The notes under the pieces were generated by a model, which did no database searches, was not told the DNA's origin, and saw only the letters and a program-made list of their open reading frames with translations. From NCBI GenBank assembly GCA_017305535.1, contig JAFKKN010000005.1:407756-471755 (forward strand): a DNA stretch of 64,000 bases. The letters are read 5' to 3'. A program made the translations under genes and the position numbers. Of this stretch, positions 8,352 through 17,864 are shown in pieces (the stretch's first letter is position 1; every line of letters begins with the position of its first letter). The DNA is from Hyphomicrobiales bacterium (GTDB taxonomy: Bacteria > Pseudomonadota > Alphaproteobacteria > Rhizobiales > Xanthobacteraceae).

Positions 8352-10215
8352 GGATGCCGTCGATGGCGGAAGGCGCGTCGGTGCCGCCGGGCGCATCCGG
8401 CTTGTCGGGCGCGGGGGCCGCTTGCTGCGGAGGACTGCCCAGCCCTTGCTGGATCATTCCGCCCAGCGTCTCGCCGAGACTTTTGCCGGTCTTGTTGTTG
8501 GGGTCGGTGCCGAACAGGCCCTGACCCAGTTCGCGCAAGCGCGCATAGGCCGCGTCCGGGTTGTCGAGGATGCCGGCCATGTCCGGATAGATCCGCGGCG
8601 CGGCCCATGGCCCCTGGATCATCACCGGAATGCCGAGGCCGACCGGATCGGCCGCGCTGCCCTGTCCCTCGAGCGACATCACCAGTTTCGGCTCGACACG
8701 CAACGCCAGCGCCTTGCCGCCAAGGTCGATGGTGCCGCCGCCACGCATCCGCACCAGCGGGCCTGTCAGCACGATGTCGCTGGTCTCGGCCTTGCCCCGC
8801 GCGATGCGGAACGAGGCGCTGAGCTGCGACAGGTCGGTGGCCTGCACTTCGTCGCTCTGCCAGCCGTTCAGCGTGCCGGTGGTGAGCGAGCGGATCATCT
8901 GCGCGACATTGATGCCGCGGATTTTTCCGTCGCGAAAATCGAGGAAGGCGGTACCCTCGAGGTTGGACATCATGGCACGGGGATTGTCGCCGGACGACTG
9001 CACCGCGAACTTGGCTTGCAGCTTGCCTTTAAGCCGGTCGAAATCGGCAAGCCCCGACAACAACGGCAGCGCGCGGATGCCGGCGAGGTCGCCCTGCAGG
9101 GTGAGACGCGGCATTGGGGCGGATGCATCCAGCGTCAGCGCGCCGCTGGCGAAACCTTCATAGATACCAACGTTCTCGAACCTCGCCGCGAGGGTGCCGT
9201 GATTGAGCGTCGCGCCGAGCGCCAGCGGCGCGACGCGGAGATCGTCGTAAGCAAGGCGCGCGGCGGAGATGCGCACGTCGGCATCGACGTAATTCAGGCC
9301 GCGAAGATCGAACGGGACGTCGCTCCATGTCGCGGACGCTTGTGTCGCGGTTCGCGTCGGCTTTCCGAAGGCGAGGTCCTGAATGTCGAGGTCGAGCTTC
9401 ACCAGCGGCTTGCCGGCGAGATCGACCGACGCCCAGCCGGTGAATGGCTTGCCGCCCAGCGTGCCGGAGACGCCGTTGATGCGGACGACAGGGCCGGCGA
9501 GGCGAACGTCGGCCTTGGCGGTCAGACTGTCGCTCATCAGGCTCGGCGCCTCGAAGGTCAATTCCACCGGCAGGTTGCGGCGCGCTGCCGCATCGTTCGG
9601 CAGCTCCGCGCGGAGGTCGAGCTTGAGCGCGTGGTCGCCGCTTCGCGCGGTGGCGTTGATCGCGAGTTGCAGATCTGCGCCAATGGTGGCGGTGGCATTG
9701 ATCGCCTCGACACGATCCTCGACCTTGTCGCGCGCGTTGGCGAACACCAGCGCGCCATCGGTGACGCTGACGCGATCGATTCGAACTTGCGTCGTGTCGG
9801 ATGTGGGTGTGGTTGCGGTGTCGTTGCTTGCGGGCGCGGATTTCGATGCCGTGCGTTCGCGCAGCAGTGGCAGGTAAGCGACCGGCTTTTCCAGCGCGAG
9901 GTCGGTAATGACGGGCTTGCCGGAGATCAGGTTCGCGAGCGGCATTTCGACACGTGCTTGCACGATTTCGATCCGTTCGGCGTCGTCGGTACCGGCGCGC
10001 CGGTCCAGCGAGATATTGTTCAGCGTGACGTGGAACGTCGGCCACAAGGCGATGCGGGTCTTGCCGTCGATTTCGATCCGATAGCCGGTCGCGCGTTCGA
10101 TCCGCGCCTGGATTGCCGACGTCATCATACCGGACGGGATGCCGACTGCGAGAACGATCGCGATGACGAGGATAATCGCCGCGATGGCGGCGCCGGCGAA
10201 CTTGACAGTCTTCAT
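8329..10215 (-). CDS. AsmA-family envelope protein
   Basis: A 628-residue protein with one N-terminal membrane helix (about 5-30) and a long periplasmic beta-rich body, typical of AsmA-like proteins linked to outer-membrane lipid or protein homeostasis. The AsmA N-terminal signature region (ARIERATGYRIEIDGKTRI) and the C-terminal AsmA domain (DGKIRGINVAQMIRSL ... GGGTIDLGGKALALRVEPKL) are clear. The tail is low-complexity Pro/Ala/Asp. It stands alone, divergent from the CRP-like gene. Confidence 0.85.
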   Translation of the reverse strand: MKTVKFAGAAIAAIILVIAIVLAVGIPSGMMTSAIQARIERATGYRIEIDGKTRIALWPTFHVTLNNISLDRRAGTDDAERIEIVQARVEMPLANLISGKPVITDLALEKPVAYLPLLRERTASKSAPASNDTATTPTSDTTQVRIDRVSVTDGALVFANARDKVEDRVEAINATATIGADLQLAINATARSGDHALKLDLRAELPNDAAARRNLPVELTFEAPSLMSDSLTAKADVRLAGPVVRINGVSGTLGGKPFTGWASVDLAGKPLVKLDLDIQDLAFGKPTRTATQASATWSDVPFDLRGLNYVDADVRISAARLAYDDLRVAPLALGATLNHGTLAARFENVGIYEGFASGALTLDASAPMPRLTLQGDLAGIRALPLLSGLADFDRLKGKLQAKFAVQSSGDNPRAMMSNLEGTAFLDFRDGKIRGINVAQMIRSLTTGTLNGWQSDEVQATDLSQLSASFRIARGKAETSDIVLTGPLVRMRGGGTIDLGGKALALRVEPKLVMSLEGQGSAADPVGLGIPVMIQGPWAAPRIYPDMAGILDNPDAAYARLRELGQGLFGTDPNNKTGKSLGETLGGMIQQGLGSPPQQAAPAPDKPDAPGGTDAPSAIDGILKQLFGR

Positions 10216-10343
10216 ATGGAAATCCGGCCTCGTGAAATGATCGTCGGAACTTGAAATGTCGGTTCAGTTGGCTGCGGGGTTCAACGCGCCGGCGCGACGG
10301 GATGTCCCGCCAGTGTAGAAATAATGCAAAAGGGCTGCAAACT

Positions 10344-10361
10344 TGTGTGACCTGTGACACA
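10344..10361. promoter_or_regulatory. CRP-like palindrome upstream of the CRP-family gene
   Basis: TGTGTGACCTGTGACACA is an 18-base near-palindrome containing TGTGA-N6-ACACA. It lies 58-75 bases before the start at 10419, a position that fits autoregulation, and about 130 bases upstream of the divergent asmA-like gene. Confidence 0.45.
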
Positions 10362-10418
10362 CTCTCAGAAACCGCAAGCGAAATAGCCGTCCAGGCATTT
10401 CATCGGGGCAGGGGAGCG

Positions 10419-11093
10419 ATGGGCAAGCAGGCTGAGTTCGCGGTCATTCTCAAGATGAACCCGATGTTCGCCGAACTGGGCGCGGCGGAATTGCAGCGCA
10501 TCTCCGGCCTTTGCCACACGCAACAGCTCGCGACCGGCGAGGTGCTGTTCCAGAAGGGCGACGATGGCAATGCGCTGTTCGGTGTGCGGCGCGGGCAGAT
10601 TCGCATCGAGACCGGTGCATCCGACGGCGCGCGGCTGACGCTGAATTTCCTCGGCCCCGGCGATCTGTTCGGCGAGGTTGCGGTGCTCGACGGCCAGAGC
10701 CGTACGGCGGACGCGACCGCGGGGGAGCCGACCGAGCTGTTCGTGCTGCGCCGCGAGGATTTTCTCGCGCATCTCGAGCGCGAGCCGAAGGTCGCGGTGA
10801 AGCTGATCGAGCTGCTGTGCCAGCGCATCCGCTGGATGAGCGAGCGCATGGAGGAGTCAGTGTTGCAGCCGCTGCCGGTGCGGCTGGCGCGGCGGCTCTG
10901 CGCGCTGGCGTCCGATTTCGGCGCCGAGGTGCACATTTCGCAGGAGCAACTCGGCGTGTTCGTCGGCGCGGCGCGCGAGAGCGTCAATCGTCAACTGCAG
11001 CAATGGCGCAAGGACGGCATCCTCGACCTGCAACGCGGCCGCGTGCTGCTGCTCAACATGACCAAGCTGTCGGCGGTGGCGCGGAACGATTAG
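10419..11093 (+). CDS. CRP-family transcriptional regulator
   Basis: A 224-residue regulator with a strong GGGGAG site before the ATG. Residues about 10-120 form a cyclic-nucleotide-binding domain including the phosphate-binding cassette FGEVAVLDGQSRTADA (Glu and Arg kept). Then follow the dimer helix and a C-terminal helix-turn-helix whose recognition helix reads AARESVNRQL. The Arg-Glu-x-x-x-Arg spacing is that of E. coli CRP, which reads TGTGA. No Fnr-type cysteine cluster is visible. Together with the cyclase at 4198 and the TGTGA-type sites this suggests a cAMP-responsive regulator; ligand binding is inferred. Confidence 0.85.
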   Translation: MGKQAEFAVILKMNPMFAELGAAELQRISGLCHTQQLATGEVLFQKGDDGNALFGVRRGQIRIETGASDGARLTLNFLGPGDLFGEVAVLDGQSRTADATAGEPTELFVLRREDFLAHLEREPKVAVKLIELLCQRIRWMSERMEESVLQPLPVRLARRLCALASDFGAEVHISQEQLGVFVGAARESVNRQLQQWRKDGILDLQRGRVLLLNMTKLSAVARND

Positions 11094-11106
11094 CAACAAA
11101 AACAGG

Positions 11107-11222
11107 CGTCATGCGCGGACTTGATCCGCGCATCCATCTTCTTCGAGAGAAGATGGATTGCCGGGCCTTCGCCGCGCCGTAGGGGCTTCGGCCCCGCAGG
11201 CGGGTCAAGCCCGGCAATGACA
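11107..11222. repeat. Paired intergenic palindromic repeats
   Basis: Two inverted modules face each other (GTCATGCGCGGACTTGATCC at the left, GGGTCAAGCCCGGCAATGAC at the right). They flank complementary CATCTTCTTC and GAAGATGG segments and an inner hairpin of the GGGGCTTCGGCCCC type. They lie between the convergent CRP-like and RND genes. Confidence 0.7.
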
Positions 11223-11230
11223 CTCTTTGT

Positions 11231-14200
11231 TCACGTCGCCTTGTGCTCGACCGTCGGCGGCTCGTCGTCGTGTTCGCCGTTCGATGAAATCACCTTGCGG
11301 CCGAGCCGCACGAAGAACTTTCCGACGTCGTCCATCAAGAGGAACATTGCCGGCACGAAGATCAGCGACAGCAGGGTCGAGAAGATCAGGCCGCCGATCA
11401 CCGCGAGCGCCATCGGCGAGCGGAATTCGCCGCCGGCGCCGAATGCCAGCGCGCTCGGCACCATGCCGGCCGCCATCGCGATGGTGGTCATCACGATGGG
11501 TCGGGCGCGCTTCTGCCCGGCATCGATGATGGCAGCGTCGCGCGCCATGCCGGCGCGGATCGATTCGATGGCGAATTCCACCAGCATGATGGCGTTCTTG
11601 GTGACGATGCCCATCAGCATCAGGATGCCGATCCACACCGGCGTCGTCAGTTGCTTGCCGGTCAATAGCAGCGCCATGATCGCGCCGCCGATTGAGAGCG
11701 GCAGTGAGAACAGGATGGTGATCGGTTGCAGGAAGGTGCCGAACAGCAGCACCAGCACCGCATAGACCATCATCAACCCGGCGCTGATCGCGGTGGCGAA
11801 GCCGGCCGAGAGTTCGTTGAGGCTCTCGGCATCGCCGGACTGGTTGACGCGAACGTTCTTCGGCAGGCTTTTCATCACCGGAAGTTCGTAGATGTCCTTC
11901 AGCGCGTCGCCGAGGGCGGCGGTGCCGACGAGATCGGCGGCCACCGTCGCCTGCCGTTCGCGGTCGTAGCGGCTGATGCTGGTCGGGCCCTGATCGAGCG
12001 TGACGTCGGCGACGACGGAGAGCGGCACGCCGCCGCGACCGCCGCCGATCGGCACCCGCAACTGCTCGAGCACGCGCAGGTCGCCGCGCGCGGTGTCTTC
12101 CAGTTGCACGCGGATCGGCACCTGACGGTCGCCGGCGTCGAATTTCGCGAGCGCCGGGCCGACGTCGCCGATGGTGGCGACGCGGATGGTTTCCGACAGG
12201 CTTTCGGTTGAGACGCCGAGTCGCGCGGCGAGATCGGCGCGCGGCTGGATGCGCAGTTCGGGGCGATCCAGCGCGGTTTCCGAGATCACGTTGGCGATCA
12301 GCGGAATCCGCTTCATCTGGTTGGCGAGTTCGCTCGCGACATTGGCGACGATGTTGCTGTCGCTGCCGGTGACCACCAGCGAGATGGCGCGCAGGCCGTT
12401 TTCGTCGAGGAACCAGTAGCGGATGTCGGGAACGCTCTCCAGTTCCTTGCCGATCGCGAGTTCAAGCTCGCGCTGGGTGATCTTGCGGTCGCCCTTCGGC
12501 GTGTAGTTGATGATCAGCGCGGCGCGGCGGACTTCGTAGGTGCCGGGCGGAACATGGCCGCCGTCGACGAACACGCTCTTGACCTCCGGTCGCTTGCGCA
12601 GCCGCGCCACGATGTCCTCGGTCACCTTCTCGGTGTAGGCGAGCTGCGAACCCGGCGGCAATTCCATCGCCAGCAGCGAGCGCGCGGTATCCTGCGCCGG
12701 CAGGAAACCCTGCGGCAGCAGATGGATGCTCCAGATCGAGGCGGCGAACACCGCGAAACCGAAGATCACGGTGAGGATGTAGTGCTTCACCGACCACGTC
12801 ACCAGCCGCGTATAGCTGCGTAGCACGCGGCCCGGTGGCGGGTCGTCATGGTCGTGGTGCTTGAGGAAATAGGCCGCAAGCACCGGCGTCACGAAACGCG
12901 CGGCGAGCAGCGAGAAGAACACCTGCACCGACACCGTGATGCCGAACTGTTTGAAGAACTGCCCGGCGATGCCGGACATGAAACTAGCGGGTGCGAAGAT
13001 CGCGATGATGGTGAGGCTGATGGCGATCACCGCGAGGCCGATTTCGTCGGCGGCTTCCAGCGCCGCGCGATAGGGCGATTTGCCCATCCGCATGTGGCGC
13101 ACGATGTTCTCGATTTCAACGATCGCGTCGTCGACCAGAATGCCGGTGGACAGCGTGATGGCGAGGAAGGAGACGAGGTTCAGCGAGAACCCCAGCATGT
13201 CCATCGCCCAGAACGCCGGGAAGATTGACAGCGGTAGCGAGATCGCCGCGATGATAGTGGCGCGGATATCGCGCAGGAACAGGAACACCACGATCACCGC
13301 GAGGATCGCGCCCTCGAACAGGGTCGAGATCGCAGCCTCGTAGTTGCCCTTGGTGAAATCGACCGACGTATCGATCAGCTTGAGATCGACGTCGGGATAC
13401 GCCGCCTTCAGCGCCTCGATGCGCTTCTCCACGGCGGCGGCGACCACCACGTCGCTGGCGCCTTTCGAGCGTTTGATGCCGAGCGCCACCACCGGCTCGC
13501 CGTTGAAGCGGGCGAAGGTGCGGCGGTCGGCGATGGTGTCGGTGACGGTGCCGAGGTCGTCGAGGCGCAGTTCGCCGCCGGCGGGCAGGCTGATCATGGT
13601 GCCGGCGAGATCCTGCAAGGTCTTCGCGCCGGCCAGCGTCCGGATCGCCTGATCGTTCTTGCCGATTTCGGCGCGGCCGCCGGCGAGATCGACATTGGTG
13701 CCGCGCAGCCTTCGGCTGACGTCGAGAGCAGTGAGGCCCGCCGCCTGCAGGCGGTCGGGATCGAGCGACACGAGAATCTCGCGCTCGACGCCGCCGATGC
13801 GCTCGACCTGCGCCACGCCGCGCACGCCCTGCAGCGCGCGTTTCACCACGTCGTCGACGAAATACGACAGTTGTTCCGGCGTCTTGCCGGGCGAGATCGC
13901 GGCATAAGTGACGATCGGCAGGCCGATGACGTCGACGCGCTGGATCAGCGGTTCGTTGACGTTCTGCGGCAGGTTGGCGCGCACCCGCGTCACCGCGTCC
14001 TTGATGTCGTTGAGTGCGCGGTCGGTGTTGGTTTCCAGCGCGAACTGGATGGTGGTCACCGACAGCCCGTCGGTGATCGACGACGTGATGTGGCGCACGC
14101 CCTCGACGCCGGAGACGCCGTCCTCGATGGTCTTGGTGACCTGCGCTTCCAGTTCGGCGGGGGCTGCGCCGAATTGCGACACCGCGACCGAGATCACCGG

Positions 14201-14332
14201 AATGTCGGCGGCCGGCAGCCGCGTCACCGCGAGTTTGGTGAAACTGATCCAGCCCAGCGCCAGCAGGATGATGGAGAACACCACCGACGGCAGCGGATGG
14301 CGAATCGACCAGGCCGAGATATTCAAGGACAT
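11231..14332 (-). CDS. RND multidrug-efflux pump, HAE1 (AcrB-like) family
   Basis: A 1033-residue inner-membrane proton-driven exporter, the usual length for AcrB-type pumps. It has the 12-helix RND layout with two large periplasmic loops. The paired aspartates of the fourth helix (GILVDDAIVEIENIVRH) and the adjacent conserved loops are intact, so it should be functional. Its ATG follows directly after the TAA of the adaptor gene (adjacent, zero spacing), so the two are co-transcribed and likely translationally coupled. No TolC-type channel is encoded in the window. Confidence 0.93.
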   Translation of the reverse strand: MSLNISAWSIRHPLPSVVFSIILLALGWISFTKLAVTRLPAADIPVISVAVSQFGAAPAELEAQVTKTIEDGVSGVEGVRHITSSITDGLSVTTIQFALETNTDRALNDIKDAVTRVRANLPQNVNEPLIQRVDVIGLPIVTYAAISPGKTPEQLSYFVDDVVKRALQGVRGVAQVERIGGVEREILVSLDPDRLQAAGLTALDVSRRLRGTNVDLAGGRAEIGKNDQAIRTLAGAKTLQDLAGTMISLPAGGELRLDDLGTVTDTIADRRTFARFNGEPVVALGIKRSKGASDVVVAAAVEKRIEALKAAYPDVDLKLIDTSVDFTKGNYEAAISTLFEGAILAVIVVFLFLRDIRATIIAAISLPLSIFPAFWAMDMLGFSLNLVSFLAITLSTGILVDDAIVEIENIVRHMRMGKSPYRAALEAADEIGLAVIAISLTIIAIFAPASFMSGIAGQFFKQFGITVSVQVFFSLLAARFVTPVLAAYFLKHHDHDDPPPGRVLRSYTRLVTWSVKHYILTVIFGFAVFAASIWSIHLLPQGFLPAQDTARSLLAMELPPGSQLAYTEKVTEDIVARLRKRPEVKSVFVDGGHVPPGTYEVRRAALIINYTPKGDRKITQRELELAIGKELESVPDIRYWFLDENGLRAISLVVTGSDSNIVANVASELANQMKRIPLIANVISETALDRPELRIQPRADLAARLGVSTESLSETIRVATIGDVGPALAKFDAGDRQVPIRVQLEDTARGDLRVLEQLRVPIGGGRGGVPLSVVADVTLDQGPTSISRYDRERQATVAADLVGTAALGDALKDIYELPVMKSLPKNVRVNQSGDAESLNELSAGFATAISAGLMMVYAVLVLLFGTFLQPITILFSLPLSIGGAIMALLLTGKQLTTPVWIGILMLMGIVTKNAIMLVEFAIESIRAGMARDAAIIDAGQKRARPIVMTTIAMAAGMVPSALAFGAGGEFRSPMALAVIGGLIFSTLLSLIFVPAMFLLMDDVGKFFVRLGRKVISSNGEHDDEPPTVEHKAT

Positions 14333-15277
14333 TTAGCGGCCTCGCAGGCGATCGGGGTCGTCGTTGAAGATGGGTTTGACGCGGTCGCCGTCATGCAGCG
14401 AGGTACCGGCGTCGGCAACCACGATCTCGTCGGTCTTGAGGCCTTCGAGAATTTCGACGCTGGTGTCGGAGTTCAGGCCGGTTCGCACGCGTCGTGTCTC
14501 GATGACGTCGCCGGCTACGACCTGGATCGTCGAATGGTCCACTGCCGAGCGCGGGATCGAGACGCCGCAGCTTCGCTTGGCATCGATGTTGACGCGCGCG
14601 AACAGGCCGACCCGCAGCGGTGCGTTGCCGGTCAATGCCACCCGGACATGGCCGAGCTGGGTGCGCTGGTCGATCTGCGGATCGATCCGGCGGATGCGGC
14701 CGGCGAGATCGGGCTGGCCGTCGCGGCTGATACGGGCGGTGGCGCCGATGCTCAGCTTCGGCATGTGGAGGCCCGGTACTTCGACATCGAATTCGAGGAC
14801 GTTGTCGATCGCCATGCGGAACATTGGTTCGGCCTGCGGCGAGGCCGGCGCGCCGACCATGGTATGGACCTTGGTGATCAGCCCGGCGGCCGGTGCCTTC
14901 AAGACGATGGGATTGCGCGAATTGCCGGCCGGCGGCGGCGTCAGCTTCGCGAGATCCTGGTTGATGGTGACGACGTCGCCTTCATGCACGAGAAGATCGG
15001 TGACCTTCGAGCCCTCGGTGTCCACATTCACCACCGCCTCCTGTTTCGGCACCACGAAGCCGGTGACCCGGATCATGTCGGAGAAGCAGGCGTGCCTGGC
15101 CTTCACCACGCTGACGGTGACGCCATTGTTGTTCGTTCCTTCGGCCGCATGGAGCGGCGAGATCGTGGCGCCGCCGAGCAGCGCGGCGATCGCGAATGCG
15201 CGGAGCAGGATCGCGGGCCGTCGTGGCGCTGCGGTCATCTCGGGCGCCGCGGGCGGCTGACGGTTGGGCTCGATCAT
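14333..15277 (-). CDS. RND periplasmic adaptor (membrane fusion protein)
   Basis: A 314-residue adaptor for the pump encoded immediately downstream. It has an N-terminal hydrophobic signal segment (about residues 22-43), a lipoyl-like hairpin split as VTDLLVHEGDVVTINQDLAKL and IVLKAPAAGLI, a beta-barrel and a membrane-proximal domain. It lacks the long alpha-hairpin of AcrA-type adaptors. It is a paralogue of the solitary adaptor at 3160-4068, sharing two cysteines (ACFSDMIR, SCGVSIP). An ATG at 15238 is an alternative start; it would leave a shorter leader. Confidence 0.85.
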   Translation of the reverse strand: MIEPNRQPPAAPEMTAAPRRPAILLRAFAIAALLGGATISPLHAAEGTNNNGVTVSVVKARHACFSDMIRVTGFVVPKQEAVVNVDTEGSKVTDLLVHEGDVVTINQDLAKLTPPPAGNSRNPIVLKAPAAGLITKVHTMVGAPASPQAEPMFRMAIDNVLEFDVEVPGLHMPKLSIGATARISRDGQPDLAGRIRRIDPQIDQRTQLGHVRVALTGNAPLRVGLFARVNIDAKRSCGVSIPRSAVDHSTIQVVAGDVIETRRVRTGLNSDTSVEILEGLKTDEIVVADAGTSLHDGDRVKPIFNDDPDRLRGR

Positions 15278-15342
15278 GAACGGCGTCGCCTGTCGATAGG
15301 ATGAATTCGCGAGGGTGATGCAGGGCGTTCGGCGCGACGATA

Positions 15343-15993
15343 TTACTTCGCCGCCGTCTTGTTCTGCATGTTGACGACCTGCACGCGTCGATTGGCGGCG
15401 TCCAGCGGCGCGTCCGGCTTTTTCAACCGGGTTTCGCCGTAGCCGACGGTGACGAGATCGGTGCCGGCGATGCCGAACTTCTCGACCAGATAGTGCTTGA
15501 CCGCGTCGGCGCGGCGTTCGGACAGGGTCTGGTTATAGGCGTCGCTGCCGGCGGCGTCGGTGTAGCCCGCGAGCAGGAAGGTCGAGCCCTTGAGATCGGG
15601 GTTGGTGAGGGCGCGTCCCAGCGCCTCGACCGCCGACTTGGCCTGTGCGCCGATGGTCGCGGAGTTGTAGTCGAAGTTGATTTCGAGATCGATGCTTGGC
15701 CGTTGATCGGCGATGGTGGCGATCTGCTGGCGTTCGCCGGAGGAGAGCGAGCGCGTGGCGCGGTTGCGCACCGTATCGATGAACCGGGTGTCCGCGGGGT
15801 TCGTTGTGGCTTCCGGCGGTGGCGTCATCGACAGGCTGCGCGTCAACGGCTTCTTCGGCGTCAGCGCTTGCAGGATCTGCCCCTCGGTGGCTTCGCCGGC
15901 GAGCGCCGCGCCGCCGCTCGTCGCGATCAATACACCAACGGTCAGGATCGAACGGAGTGCGCCGCGGCCCCGTCGGTCTGATGCGATTGCCAT
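15343..15993 (-). CDS. OmpA-domain envelope protein
   Basis: A 216-residue protein with a signal peptide (to about ALAG, residue 33), a variable region and a C-terminal OmpA/MotB peptidoglycan-binding domain (about 95-210). The domain motif LAGYTDAAGSDAYNQTLSERRADAVKHYL matches the NAxGxxxYNxxLSxxRA pattern. Start chosen at MAIASD, preceded by GGAGGG at eight bases. It lies 65 bases upstream of the adaptor gene in the same direction and may share its transcript. A paralogue lies at 17865. Confidence 0.85.
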   Translation of the reverse strand: MAIASDRRGRGALRSILTVGVLIATSGGAALAGEATEGQILQALTPKKPLTRSLSMTPPPEATTNPADTRFIDTVRNRATRSLSSGERQQIATIADQRPSIDLEINFDYNSATIGAQAKSAVEALGRALTNPDLKGSTFLLAGYTDAAGSDAYNQTLSERRADAVKHYLVEKFGIAGTDLVTVGYGETRLKKPDAPLDAANRRVQVVNMQNKTAAK

Positions 15994-16138
15994 GATCAAA
16001 TCCCTCCGCTGCAAGAATCGACGTTGGTTGGCCCAACGATGGAAACAGGTATTCGGGCAAAGGCGCTGCGCGCCGGCCCCGATTATGAAATCCGCTGCGG
16101 AACGCTCGACAGCACGGCCGCGTTCCGCGATATCAAAC

Positions 16139-17650
16139 TCAGTTCACGCCGTAGCCGTCGAACTCCTTGACGATGTTCGGGTCCATCGCCTTGGCGTTGG
16201 TGATGTCGAGTTCGCCGGCCGCCGCCGCGCCGCTGCGCTGCTTCGCGAGGCCCCGGCCGTAGAGCGACGACGTCAGCCGCGGATTGACCTTGAGCGCGGC
16301 GTCGAAGTCGGTGATGGCGTCCTTGGTCTTTCCGCTCTTGAGGTAGAGCAGGCCACGGCTGTCGAGTGCATCGACGAAGCCGGGCCGCAACCGCAGCGCC
16401 TCGTTGCAGTCCTTGAGGGCGTTCGACAGGTCGCCGGTCACCGTACGTGTCCAGCAGCGATTGTTGAGGGCCTCGACGTCCTTCGGATTGAGTTTCAGCG
16501 TCTCGTCGAAATCCTTGATGGCCGCGCTGTAGGCGCCCTTGCTGGCATAGACCTGGCCACGCCGGTAGAGCGAATTGACGTCCTTCGGGTTGGCGGCGAT
16601 CTTGGCATTCAGCGCCACCACCGTCGGCTCGTGCGCCAGCGACGCGACGCTGGTTTCGGGTTTCGTGGCCTGCACCGGCGCAGCCGTCCCGACCGGTTTG
16701 GTTTCGGCGGGCTTGGTTTCGGCAGACTTGGTTTCGGCGGGCTTCGTCTCGACGGACTTTTCGGGTTCGGGTTTCGTCACGACGACCGGCTTGGCGGGCA
16801 CGGTGACGTTGAGTGGCGGGTCGGCATCGGGCGGGACCGGCGGCACAGGCTTGGGATCGGCCTTCTTCGGCTCGAGCTTGGCGACCTTGGCGCCGGCGAC
16901 GAACGCGAAGTCTTCCGCCAGCGACGACGAAATCCACGGCACCTGCTCGCTGCGCGAGGCGCGTGTGACGCCGACGCGGGTGCGGTTCAGGGTTTCCTCG
17001 GCGGTGAGATCGGGAACGCGAATTTCCTTCAACAATTCGCCGACGAACAGGCTGCGTTCCGCGCCGGAATCGCTGACCACGGAACTCAACGCCGCCGAAT
17101 ACATCACCAGCGTGCCGCTCGGCGCGATCACCGGCGCAAGGCCTGCCGAGAAACTGCGGAAGCGGCGCTCGAACGGATTGCGGCGCGAAGCGTCGAGCAG
17201 CGCGATCTTGACGCCGGCGCCGCGGCTGTTGAGTTCGCCGAGAATGGTTTCGAGGCTGAAGCCGTCGCGGCGGACGTCCGCCTCGGTCCAGATTTGCGCG
17301 TCGACCGGCAGGATGTAGCTCTGCCGCGCCGACTGGATGCCGAAACCGCTGAAGAAGATCAGCGCTGCCGAGCCCGGCTTGATGCGGCCGTAGAATTTGT
17401 CGAGAGCGCGACGCATGGCATCGCCGCCGAGATTCTCGCCGACCTCGACCTCGAAGCCGTCGCGCTTCAACTCGTCGGCGACGTCGCGGGCGTCGTTGAG
17501 CGGTTCTTTCAGCGGTGTTTCGTTGTCGGGGTATTTGGCGTTGCCGATGACGAGAGCGACACGCTCGCCGGCGGCATGAGCCGCGACCACCGGAAACAGC
17601 GGCACTGCCAGCATCGACAGGGCGGCAAGCAGGGCAATACGCAATCTCAT
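16139..17650 (-). CDS. Caspase-fold pseudoenzyme fused to TPR repeats
   Basis: A 503-residue exported protein. Order: signal peptide (1 to about 27), caspase-like domain (about 28-250), a Pro/Lys/Glu/Thr-rich linker with repeated AETK units (about 260-325), and three to four tetratricopeptide repeats (about 335-480). As in the protein at 2157, the catalytic His and Cys are replaced: SGFG has Phe103 and DASR has Ser155. The TPRs point to protein binding in the periplasm. Start chosen at MRLRIALLAALSML because it gives a clean signal peptide; the frame extends further upstream. Confidence 0.82.
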   Translation of the reverse strand: MRLRIALLAALSMLAVPLFPVVAAHAAGERVALVIGNAKYPDNETPLKEPLNDARDVADELKRDGFEVEVGENLGGDAMRRALDKFYGRIKPGSAALIFFSGFGIQSARQSYILPVDAQIWTEADVRRDGFSLETILGELNSRGAGVKIALLDASRRNPFERRFRSFSAGLAPVIAPSGTLVMYSAALSSVVSDSGAERSLFVGELLKEIRVPDLTAEETLNRTRVGVTRASRSEQVPWISSSLAEDFAFVAGAKVAKLEPKKADPKPVPPVPPDADPPLNVTVPAKPVVVTKPEPEKSVETKPAETKSAETKPAETKPVGTAAPVQATKPETSVASLAHEPTVVALNAKIAANPKDVNSLYRRGQVYASKGAYSAAIKDFDETLKLNPKDVEALNNRCWTRTVTGDLSNALKDCNEALRLRPGFVDALDSRGLLYLKSGKTKDAITDFDAALKVNPRLTSSLYGRGLAKQRSGAAAAGELDITNAKAMDPNIVKEFDGYGVN

Positions 17651-17864
17651 GAGGCAACGGTCCGGGGAAATATGACAAATTGAATTCAGCAACATATCCA
17701 CGACCGTACCCCACGCTCCCCGCATTTTCAAATAGGCCCCTTGTTGTGGAGGCCTTTCATCGTCCGCGCTGTGGCAATCGACCGCAGCGCGGCAACCGGT
17801 GCAGGATTTTCAAAACGCGGGCGGCAAGAGGCAGACGGCCACTTGTTCCGGTTACTTGTTCCGG

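Noticed and set aside
16660..16780. Direct repeats in the AETK linker as a mobile or regulatory repeat
   Set aside because: They are in-frame low-complexity coding repeats of the caspase-TPR protein linker.
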